Shown: positions 1 through 5,257 of the stretch, one piece after another
Position numbering within the stretch: the first letter of the stretch is position 1
Layout: every line of letters begins with the position of its first letter
Notes under the pieces: generated by a model
What the model saw: only the letters and a program-made list of their open reading frames with translations
Databases searched by the model: none
What the model was told of the DNA's origin: nothing
Source: Chromatiales bacterium
GTDB taxonomy: Bacteria > Pseudomonadota > Gammaproteobacteria > UBA6429 > Thiohalophilaceae
Length of the DNA: 5,257 nt
NCBI GenBank assembly: GCA_027001895.1
Contig: JALTLP010000147.1
Span: 1-5,257, forward strand
Direction: 5' to 3'
Translations under genes and position numbers: made by a program

Positions 1-659
1 ATATAACTGAGCAACAAGATCATTCCAGTACATATCAGACCGAAATGGTACAGGAAATGGTTTTCTATGTTGCCAACGATGCCCCAAACAACCATCAGGA
101 ACAGCTTGGTTATTTTCGTTATTTAACCCTGCTTCTCGAAACAAAGTTTCCACACTGGCAAGGTCGCGCCCATAATTGCAAACAGTTACTGCTTACATTC
201 AACAAGACACTTGATAAACCTGTCCCTGACTATCAACTTGAAATGGCCAGTTATCTACATGATATAGGTTTTGCATTTTTACCCGACAAGTTAATGCTTG
301 GCCGTAACAAGTTTACAAAAGATGAACTCACCTTAATGCAAACGCATACTCAGATAGCCGCAGATTTAATTGCAATGGATGATAAATGGAAAATTGCACA
401 CGATATCGTATTGCATCACCATGAAAGAGCTGACGGGAATGGTTATCCCGATAAGCTGACAGAAGAAAAAATATCTATCGGAGCAAAAATGCTATGCATC
501 GTTGATGCCTTTATCGCCATGACAGCCTTTCGCCCAGACAGACAATACAAACGCTCTGTACTCACCGCACTAAACGAAATTAAATCACAGGCTGGCAAAC
601 AATTTTCGGCTGAACTTGCCCCTGTCTTTATCAAGCTGATTGTTAACCAGCTTAAATAA
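1..659 (+). CDS. HD-GYP domain protein, predicted cyclic-di-GMP phosphodiesterase (5' end outside window)
   Basis: HD-GYP proteins are metal-dependent phosphodiesterases that hydrolyse cyclic-di-GMP in the cytoplasm. The frame is open from base 3 and continues in frame into the ATG at 45. That ATG has no ribosome-binding site, so it is probably internal and the N-terminus (perhaps a receiver or other sensor module, not visible) is missing. Numbering from the ATG at 45, visible family residues are a candidate first metal ligand H43, the HD pair H72-D73 in LHDIG, H101, the signature HHERADGNGYP at 125-135, D154, and G184 in the C-terminal AGKQF segment. Departures from the usual pattern are Phe76 where HDIGK normally has Lys, Ile157 where FDA normally has Asp, and a small insertion in the RPYR-like segment (RPDRQYKR, 163-170). 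The metal ligands look kept, so activity is plausible but untested. Its stop codon directly abuts the uvrD stop. Family assignment is confident; substrate and activity are inferred. Confidence 0.85.
   Translation, partial: ITEQQDHSSTYQTEMVQEMVFYVANDAPNNHQEQLGYFRYLTLLLETKFPHWQGRAHNCKQLLLTFNKTLDKPVPDYQLEMASYLHDIGFAFLPDKLMLGRNKFTKDELTLMQTHTQIAADLIAMDDKWKIAHDIVLHHHERADGNGYPDKLTEEKISIGAKMLCIVDAFIAMTAFRPDRQYKRSVLTALNEIKSQAGKQFSAELAPVFIKLIVNQLK
633..653. terminator. Possible weak bidirectional hairpin at the convergent HD-GYP/uvrD ends
   Basis: A perfect 6-bp inverted repeat, AAGCTG (633-638) and CAGCTT (648-653), surrounds a 9-base loop inside the last codons of the HD-GYP gene. The two genes have no intergenic space, so any terminator must lie within coding sequence. 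No T-run follows the stem on either strand (AAATAATC on plus, GATAAAGAC on minus), so this is not a canonical intrinsic terminator. It may simply be chance. Confidence 0.2.
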
Positions 660-2861
660 TCAGGCCAGACTTAAATTAGCATACTCCATTACCAACCACT
701 TGCTACCCACTTCTTCAAAGTTAATTTGCACACGCGCATGACGGCCTTCGCCTTCGTAGTTCATTACCATGCCTTCACCAAAGCTGGGGTGTAGTACACG
801 CTGACCTAAACTGATGTTTAATCCATTTTCATCTTGTGGTGTTTCGCTATAACTCGACGTGGCGTCACCGGCATAACCACTAGCCTGTTTGGCAAAACCG
901 GTAACACGCACCTGATGTAAACAGTCCTGTGGAATTTCTTTTAAAAACCGTGAAGGTGTTGGGTAGCTGTCTTCACCGTATATACGGCGTTTTTCGGCAT
1001 AACTTAAGGTGAGGTTTTCCATTGCACGGGTCATGCCTACATAACAGAGTCGGCGTTCTTCTTCGAGACGTACCGGATCTTCGGCAGACAAACGATGTGG
1101 AAACAAGCCTTCTTCAACACCGCAAATATAAACCTGTTTAAATTCCAGTCCTTTGGCCGAGTGCAGTGTCATTAACTGTACGCAGTCGTCCCATTCGTCT
1201 GCCTGGCCTTCACCGGCTTCAAGTGCTGCATGCGACAAAAAGGCAGACAGCTCATCCATATTTTCGTCTTCCTGTTGCCAGTCTTCAGCTTCAAAGTTAA
1301 CCCCGGCCTGCACCAGTTCCTGCATGTTTTCGATACGTGCCCGGCCGCGTTCACCTTTTTCTTTTTCGTAGTAGGCTTCTAAACCGGAGTGATGCACAAC
1401 GTGTTCTATTTTTTCGCTTAAAGAAACATTGGCTATCAGTTCGGCATGTTCATTGATTAAATCAACGAAAGCCTGCAAAGCACCAATGGCACGTGCAGGT
1501 AAAACTTTATTTTCAATGACACTTAAGGTGGCTTGCCACAATGTCATGTTTTGTTCGCGTGCTGTTGTGCGAACAACTTCCAGGGTTTTATTGCCGATGC
1601 CTCGCGTAGGCGTATTGATGATACGTTCAAAGGCAGGCGCATCGTTACGATTTGTCATTATGCGTAAGTAGGCCAGCACGTCCCGAATTTCCTGGCGATC
1701 GAAGAAGCGCAAACCGCCATATACTCGGTAAGGCATGCCGGTTGCAATTAACGATTCTTCCAGTACCCGTGACTGCGCATTGGAACGATATAAAATGGCA
1801 CACTCGCTACGCCGATAACCTTCGTTAAGCCGTTGTTGAATATTGTCGACAATATAATTGGCTTCGTCGATTTCATTAAACGCGGAGTAAACCTGTATTA
1901 GCTCCCCTTCGGAATCTTCGGTCCAGAGCTCTTTACCCAGCCGGTCGGTATTGTTGGCTATTAAACCGTTGGCAGCATTTAAAATATTTCCGGTAGAACG
2001 ATAATTTTGTTCCAGCCGATAAGTTTCTGACGGTGTAAAGTCTTTTGTGTACTGATGTATGTTTTCAATTTTTGCACCACGCCAGCCGTAAATAGACTGA
2101 TCGTCATCCCCCACGGCAAACACCCGCCCGCTATCGCCAGCAAGAATTTTTATCCAGTCGTATTGAATTGAGTTGGTATCCTGAAATTCGTCTACCAGAA
2201 TATTTTGAAAACGCCCCCGGTAGTGTTGCAGTACATCCGGACGTTTTTGCCAGAGGTCTTTGGCGCGCAATAGCATTTCGGCAAAATCAACCATACCCGC
2301 CTGTTGGCAAAGGGCTTCGTAATATTTGTAAATTTCTATCATCTGCAACAAATGGGCATCATTTTTCTGTCCGGGGTAAAGTTTTACTTGCCCGGCGCGC
2401 AGGCCTTCGTCTTTACGTGCATTGATATACCATTGCGCCTCTTTGGCCGGCCACTGCGAATCATCCAGCCCCATTTCTCGAATCAGGCGTTTAAGGGTGC
2501 GCTGTTGATCATCGCTATCGAGAATCTGGAAATTTTGCGGTAATTCTGCCTCTTGCCAGTGTGCCCGTAGCAGCCGATGGGCAATTCCGTGGAAGGTGCC
2601 CACCCACATACCACTGGCCGGAATTCCCAGCAGCGATTCTATCCGGCCACGCATTTCAGCAGCGGCCTTATTGGTAAAAGTAACTGCTAAGATACTGAAA
2701 GGTGAGACATTTTCTGCCTGAATAAGCCAGGCTATACGATGTACCAGTACTCGGGTTTTGCCACTACCGGCACCGGCCAACACCAGCGCATGGCCATTTG
2801 AATGGCAAACAGCAGCGCGCTGGGCAGAATTTAGTGGGTCTAAAATTGATGAAACGTCCAT
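660..2861 (-). CDS. uvrD: DNA helicase II UvrD (SF1A 3'-5' helicase)
   Basis: UvrD is a cytoplasmic ATP-dependent 3'-5' helicase. It removes the incised oligonucleotide in nucleotide excision repair (with UvrABC), unwinds the nicked strand in MutHLS mismatch repair, strips RecA filaments, and can pull back stalled RNA polymerase. The 733-residue product is close to the 720 of E. coli and complete. Visible motifs are Walker A AGAGSGKT (29-36), Ia AVTFTNKAAAEM (59-70), II VDEFQD (223-228), III GDDDQSIYGWRGA (251-263), IV LEQNYRST (283-290), the 2B-domain TPTRGIG (417-423), V LMTLHSAKGLEF (563-574) and VI EERRLCYVGMTRA (601-613). A variable linker (about 650-683) leads to a Tudor-like C-terminal domain (684-732), known in E. 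coli for RNA polymerase binding. The ATG start is chosen because MDVS matches the E. coli N-terminus, although the nearest good Shine-Dalgarno is 18 bases upstream. It is divergent from the GGDEF gene and convergent with the HD-GYP gene. Rep and PcrA are alternatives, but the wording and C-terminus favour UvrD. Confidence 0.97.
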   Translation of the reverse strand: MDVSSILDPLNSAQRAAVCHSNGHALVLAGAGSGKTRVLVHRIAWLIQAENVSPFSILAVTFTNKAAAEMRGRIESLLGIPASGMWVGTFHGIAHRLLRAHWQEAELPQNFQILDSDDQQRTLKRLIREMGLDDSQWPAKEAQWYINARKDEGLRAGQVKLYPGQKNDAHLLQMIEIYKYYEALCQQAGMVDFAEMLLRAKDLWQKRPDVLQHYRGRFQNILVDEFQDTNSIQYDWIKILAGDSGRVFAVGDDDQSIYGWRGAKIENIHQYTKDFTPSETYRLEQNYRSTGNILNAANGLIANNTDRLGKELWTEDSEGELIQVYSAFNEIDEANYIVDNIQQRLNEGYRRSECAILYRSNAQSRVLEESLIATGMPYRVYGGLRFFDRQEIRDVLAYLRIMTNRNDAPAFERIINTPTRGIGNKTLEVVRTTAREQNMTLWQATLSVIENKVLPARAIGALQAFVDLINEHAELIANVSLSEKIEHVVHHSGLEAYYEKEKGERGRARIENMQELVQAGVNFEAEDWQQEDENMDELSAFLSHAALEAGEGQADEWDDCVQLMTLHSAKGLEFKQVYICGVEEGLFPHRLSAEDPVRLEEERRLCYVGMTRAMENLTLSYAEKRRIYGEDSYPTPSRFLKEIPQDCLHQVRVTGFAKQASGYAGDATSSYSETPQDENGLNISLGQRVLHPSFGEGMVMNYEGEGRHARVQINFEEVGSKWLVMEYANLSLA

Positions 2862-2866
2862 TTCTG

Positions 2867-2883
2867 GGAGTATATCAAACTCC
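2867..2883 (-). promoter_or_regulatory. Inverted repeat enclosing the uvrD Shine-Dalgarno-like sequence
   Basis: On the minus strand GGAGT and ACTCC form a perfect 5-bp stem with a 7-base loop, just upstream of the uvrD ATG. The GGAG arm belongs to AAGGAG (plus 2880-2885), the only strong Shine-Dalgarno match near the gene. It lies 18 bases from the start codon, farther than the usual 5-9. If transcribed and folded, the stem would pair the ribosome-binding bases. The same bases overlap the candidate -10 TATAAG, so the leader may not contain them at all. A stem this short could arise by chance. Confidence 0.3.
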
Positions 2884-2929
2884 TTATATATAGGACTAAA
2901 CTGTTTGCAAGCTGTGCCGATAACTATAC

Positions 2930-2933
2930 AAGG
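2930..2933 (+). promoter_or_regulatory. Shine-Dalgarno AAGG supporting the start at 2940
   Basis: AAGG ends six bases before the ATG at 2940, a normal spacing. The rival in-frame ATG at 2976 has no comparable purine-rich motif. This is the reason the longer start is reported for the GGDEF regulator, although the protein sequence argues the other way (see that gene). Confidence 0.45.
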
Positions 2934-2939
2934 TACGCA

Positions 2940-4616
2940 ATGCTTGCGACCATATTTACAGTATGGTTATTGATAATGGCAAATGCCCAGGAAATACAGC
3001 AAAAACTTCAGGACTTAATCGATGAGTTTGCCAGCTCACTGCCCGACAAGCTGGCCGAAATTGATAACTTATGGAAGCTGGTTGTTTCGACACAGAAAAT
3101 TATTACTCTTAACGACCTGATTTTTACCAGCCATAAACTCGCCGGTGCCGGCAGCTCTTTTGGTTTTAACGGTATTACCGAACACGCCCGTGCATTGGAA
3201 AATGCACTGAAAATCATTCTGGAAAATTCAGATGAAGATCATATTGTCTGGAATCAGGAACAAACCTCATCAATAGCATTGCTTGTTAAAAAGCTGCTGG
3301 ATAACAACAACCTTAAACCATCGAACAAGATTGAACAGCCCGTTAAAAACATTATTCGCGCCGATTCTGACAAGCTGATTATTTATATACAGGAAAAAAA
3401 CCGCCTGGTACGCAACGAATTACAATCAAAGCTTGAAACCTATAATTACTCCGTCCGAAATTTTCTGACACTCGGCGATTTAAAACAGGCTATTATAGAA
3501 ACACCTCCACATGTTTTAATTATGGATGCCACTCTTTTTAATGCGGCTACCCGCGAGATGATTGCTGACTTTAAACAACAAGGCTATGCATTTTCAATTA
3601 TACATCTTGCGGACGATGATGACTTTACACATCGTTTAAATGCCGTGCGTATTGGTGCCGACTTTTATATGACCAGGCCGGTTGATGCCTCACTGGTAAT
3701 CGATACCATTGATAAAATATCTGTTGCCGACACACCTGAACCATCTCGTGTACTCATTGTTGACGATGCGCTGTCAACATCTCAATTTTATGCCTTATCG
3801 CTAAACAATGCAGGAATACAAACCCGTATTGTTACCGACCCGTTTAATGTTATGCAGGAAGTTATCGACTTTAAACCCGAACTGATACTACTGGATTTAT
3901 ATATGCCAGAATGTAACGGCCTTGAACTTGCCAGGGTAATTCGCCAGCAACCAAATTATATTGGCACACCCATCCTGTTTCTGTCAGCAGAAACCGATAT
4001 CAAAAAACAGCTTGAAACGCTTGAAATGGGTGCTGATGAATTTTTAACAAAACCCGTTAATACCAACCACCTTATTGCCGTGGTTAAAAGCAAACTGGAA
4101 CGCTATCGTCAGCTTACCCTGTTAATGAATAATGACAGCTTAACCGGATTGCTGAACCATACTAATGTTGTCAGCGCACTGGAAACCGAAATAGCCCGCG
4201 CCAGGCGCGATTCAACCAATCTTAGTTATGCAATGATCGATCTCGATCATTTTAAAGCTATCAATGATAACTATGGACATTATACCGGCGATGTCGTTAT
4301 TAAAAGCATTGCCCGTTTTCTTAAAAAACGCTTACGTATTACCGATATTATTGGCCGGTACGGGGGTGAAGAATTCGTAGCCTTGCTACCGGGTATCGAT
4401 GCCAGTGTTGCAAAAAATGTTCTCCAGGAAATTCTGGATGACTTCTATAAAATTTCTTTTACTCATATCAACCACAAGTTTAATGTCAGCTTTAGTTGTG
4501 GTATTGCGGATGTTGTCAGCTTCCCTACTGCAGAAGCGATAAGTGAGGCCGCAGATAACGCTTTGTATGCAGCAAAACAGGCGGGACGGCACTGTATTCG
4601 TATTGCCGAAAACTAA
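2940..4616 (+). CDS. Hpt - degenerate receiver - receiver - GGDEF diguanylate cyclase
   Basis: Predicted phosphorelay-controlled diguanylate cyclase that makes cyclic-di-GMP from two GTP. Domains in the 558-residue product are as follows. Hpt is at about 15-120, with phosphorylatable H65 in SHKLAGAGSSFGF. REC1 is at about 145-259, degenerate: D196 is at the acceptor position, but the acidic pair is Q151-E152, the Thr/Ser position is A224 and the Lys position is R246. REC2 is at about 270-386, intact: D275-D276, acceptor D319, S349, K371. GGDEF is at about 395-555, with DSLTGLLN (399-406), IDLDHFKAIND (433-443), active site GGEEF (475-479) and the inhibitory-site motif RITD (466-469). All catalytic signatures look active. 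The start at 2940 is chosen for its AAGG motif. The ATG at 2976 would drop an uncharged hydrophobic leader (MLATIFTVWLLI) that is odd for a cytoplasmic protein, so 2976 is a serious alternative (546 residues). No histidine kinase is encoded in the window. It is divergent from uvrD and convergent with the rubredoxin reductase gene. Confidence 0.9.
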   Translation: MLATIFTVWLLIMANAQEIQQKLQDLIDEFASSLPDKLAEIDNLWKLVVSTQKIITLNDLIFTSHKLAGAGSSFGFNGITEHARALENALKIILENSDEDHIVWNQEQTSSIALLVKKLLDNNNLKPSNKIEQPVKNIIRADSDKLIIYIQEKNRLVRNELQSKLETYNYSVRNFLTLGDLKQAIIETPPHVLIMDATLFNAATREMIADFKQQGYAFSIIHLADDDDFTHRLNAVRIGADFYMTRPVDASLVIDTIDKISVADTPEPSRVLIVDDALSTSQFYALSLNNAGIQTRIVTDPFNVMQEVIDFKPELILLDLYMPECNGLELARVIRQQPNYIGTPILFLSAETDIKKQLETLEMGADEFLTKPVNTNHLIAVVKSKLERYRQLTLLMNNDSLTGLLNHTNVVSALETEIARARRDSTNLSYAMIDLDHFKAINDNYGHYTGDVVIKSIARFLKKRLRITDIIGRYGGEEFVALLPGIDASVAKNVLQEILDDFYKISFTHINHKFNVSFSCGIADVVSFPTAEAISEAADNALYAAKQAGRHCIRIAEN

Positions 4617-4618
4617 GC

Positions 4619-4630
4619 GGCCGATCAGCC
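4619..4630 (-). terminator. Very weak hairpin at the rubredoxin reductase/GGDEF convergent ends
   Basis: Read on the minus strand, GGCTGATCGGCC can form a four-pair stem (one a G-U wobble) with a GATC loop, overlapping the reductase stop codon. It is followed by GCTTAGTTTT. Only eight bases separate the two stop codons, so this is the only room for a shared signal. The stem is too short and the T-run too distant to call a real intrinsic terminator. Confidence 0.15.
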
Positions 4631-5257
4631 TTGCATTTCTTTTAGCAGTACCTGTTTTTTTGCTATATGACTACCTGTCAGGCAAAAGCCCTGTATGCAA
4701 TCTTTTTCATCAACGAAACGCGCAATGATTCCATCACTGCTTTGCTCATATTGCCATTGTCCGGCTATTGTTAATTCTGGCGGACAAACAACAATTGGGC
4801 AGGCGGGTGTTTTTAAAATAATTGGCATCAGCGGATAATGCACACGGGTTGGTTCGCCGGTCAGAGTTTTAGCCAATGCTCTTGCCGCTGTCATAACAGG
4901 CATTACAAAAGGTAATACTTTGCCATTCATTTCCGCACAATCACCTAATGCATAAATATTGGTATTACTAGTACAACAATAATTATCTACAACAATCCCT
5001 CTGTTGGTATTCAGGCCGGTTTTCTGCGCTAACTCAATATTTGCCTGTAAACCAATGGCAGATAACACCACATCTGCCTGCAATACGTTACCATTGGTCA
5101 ATGTTAAGCTTGTTGTGCCTTCATTTTTAATAACAGACTCTGCCGTTGTCTTTAGATGCCATTGCACCCCTTTATTATGCAAACTGTCCTGTAATTGCAG
5201 TGCGACCTGTTGCGGCAATAACTTATCCAGCGGCGTATCCCCCGCTGCAACTACATC
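4625..5257 (-). CDS. rubB: Rubredoxin-NAD(+) reductase, C-terminal part (5' end outside window)
   Basis: FAD-dependent oxidoreductase that passes electrons from NADH to rubredoxin, in the cytoplasm. In alkane degraders this feeds AlkB-type hydroxylases; elsewhere it supports oxidative-stress defence. The minus-strand frame stays open to the last base, reading DVVAAGDTPLDKLLP across the window edge. The internal TTG at 5218 is therefore not the start, and 210 C-terminal residues are visible of a family usually near 380-390. Numbered from the first visible residue, these include the end of the NAD-binding fold with LSAIGL (65-70), NRGIVVD (85-91), the FAD-binding segment TSNTNIYALGDCAE (96-109, key D106), VMPVMTAARALA (118-129) and the family-typical KTPACPIVVCPP (149-160). 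These match Pseudomonas RubB/AlkT as I know it, better than generic NADH oxidases or nitrite reductase FAD proteins. The N-terminal FAD-binding GxGxxG lies outside the window. The stop is eight bases from the GGDEF gene's stop, in convergent orientation. Confidence 0.87.
   Translation of the reverse strand, partial: DVVAAGDTPLDKLLPQQVALQLQDSLHNKGVQWHLKTTAESVIKNEGTTSLTLTNGNVLQADVVLSAIGLQANIELAQKTGLNTNRGIVVDNYCCTSNTNIYALGDCAEMNGKVLPFVMPVMTAARALAKTLTGEPTRVHYPLMPIILKTPACPIVVCPPELTIAGQWQYEQSSDGIIARFVDEKDCIQGFCLTGSHIAKKQVLLKEMQG

Larger units (their letters stand above)
2862..2939. promoter_or_regulatory. Divergent promoter region between uvrD and the GGDEF regulator gene
   Basis: These 78 bases (114 if the GGDEF gene starts at 2976) must carry initiation signals for uvrD, and probably for the opposite gene. 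For uvrD (minus strand) the best pair I see is TTGCAA (2905-2910) and TATAAG (2883-2888) with a 16-base spacer. For the plus strand a TATACA hexamer lies at 2925-2930 without a good -35 partner. TTGCAA is a palindrome, so both directions could use it. The assignments rest on eye-matching to sigma-70 consensus and are weak. That a promoter exists here for uvrD is likely from the gene layout alone. Confidence 0.4.

Noticed and set aside
1153..1671. Plus-strand open frames of 72 and 80 codons opposite uvrD
   Set aside because: They lie wholly inside the conserved uvrD coding sequence, are Ser/Cys/Ala-rich without recognisable domains, and are what the complement of a coding frame produces.
2168..2543. 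Overlapping plus-strand frames of 85 and 79 codons opposite uvrD
   Set aside because: They sit antisense to helicase domain 1A/1B codons and overlap each other in different frames, with no family resemblance; shadows of uvrD.
2901..2916. CTGTTTGCAAGCTGTG as a LexA-type operator
   Set aside because: The left half CTGT fits, but the right half is CTGTG instead of ACAG, so the dyad is not there; TTGCAA alone is a common palindrome.
3008..3217. Minus-strand open frame of 69 codons opposite the Hpt region
   Set aside because: It is antisense to clear Hpt coding sequence and shows no recognisable protein family.
4644..4661. Terminator-like AGCAG-TAC-CTGTT stem followed by a run of T
   Set aside because: The stem is five pairs including a G-T wobble with a 3-base loop, and the T-run encodes the Lys-Lys of the reductase's C-terminus; too weak to call.
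5216..5218. TTG as the start of the rubredoxin reductase gene
   Set aside because: The frame stays open through 13 more codons to the window edge, and those codons fit the family, so TTG is an internal leucine codon.
1..5257. Mobile element, phage, CRISPR, toxin-antitoxin or defence system
   Set aside because: I saw no transposase, integrase, terminal inverted repeats, direct-repeat arrays or small paired genes; all the coding space is taken by housekeeping or signalling genes.

Overview
The window looks like an ordinary chromosomal stretch from a gammaproteobacterium of moderate, slightly AT-leaning composition. The best evidence is the UvrD protein. It opens with MDVS, keeps every SF1A helicase motif in nearly the wording of Escherichia coli UvrD, and ends with the same C-terminal Tudor-like domain. 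The rubredoxin reductase at the right edge also reads like the pseudomonad RubB/AlkT type. I see no rRNA, tRNA, CRISPR array, insertion sequence, integrase, phage gene or long repeat.

Layout, left to right. (1) The left edge to 659, plus strand: the C-terminal part of an HD-GYP protein, a predicted cyclic-di-GMP phosphodiesterase whose start lies outside the window. (2) 660-2861, minus strand: uvrD, complete. Its stop codon abuts the HD-GYP stop with no spacer. (3) 2862-2939: a short divergent promoter region shared by uvrD and the next gene. (4) 2940-4616, plus strand: a complete four-module signalling protein, Hpt - degenerate receiver - intact receiver - GGDEF (diguanylate cyclase). (5) 4625 to the right edge, minus strand: the C-terminal 210 residues of a rubredoxin-NAD(+) reductase. 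Its true start lies beyond the window, because the frame stays open to the last base. The genes form two convergent pairs (1/2 and 4/5) and one divergent pair (2/4). There is therefore no multi-gene operon inside the window, and no gene-free stretch over 300 bases.

How the genes relate. The HD-GYP protein and the GGDEF protein are predicted to degrade and make the same second messenger, cyclic-di-GMP, and they flank the DNA-repair helicase gene. Nothing in the sequence ties UvrD or the rubredoxin reductase to that signalling, so the arrangement may be simple neighbourhood. The most interesting object is the Hpt-REC-REC-GGDEF protein. Its first receiver has lost most of the phosphorylation machinery while keeping the acceptor-position Asp, and its second receiver is intact. 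This is the reverse of the order known for Caulobacter PleD.

I did not find a convincing new biological system. The findings below are modest: signalling-domain degeneracy, start-site and leader ambiguities, and very tight convergent gene ends.
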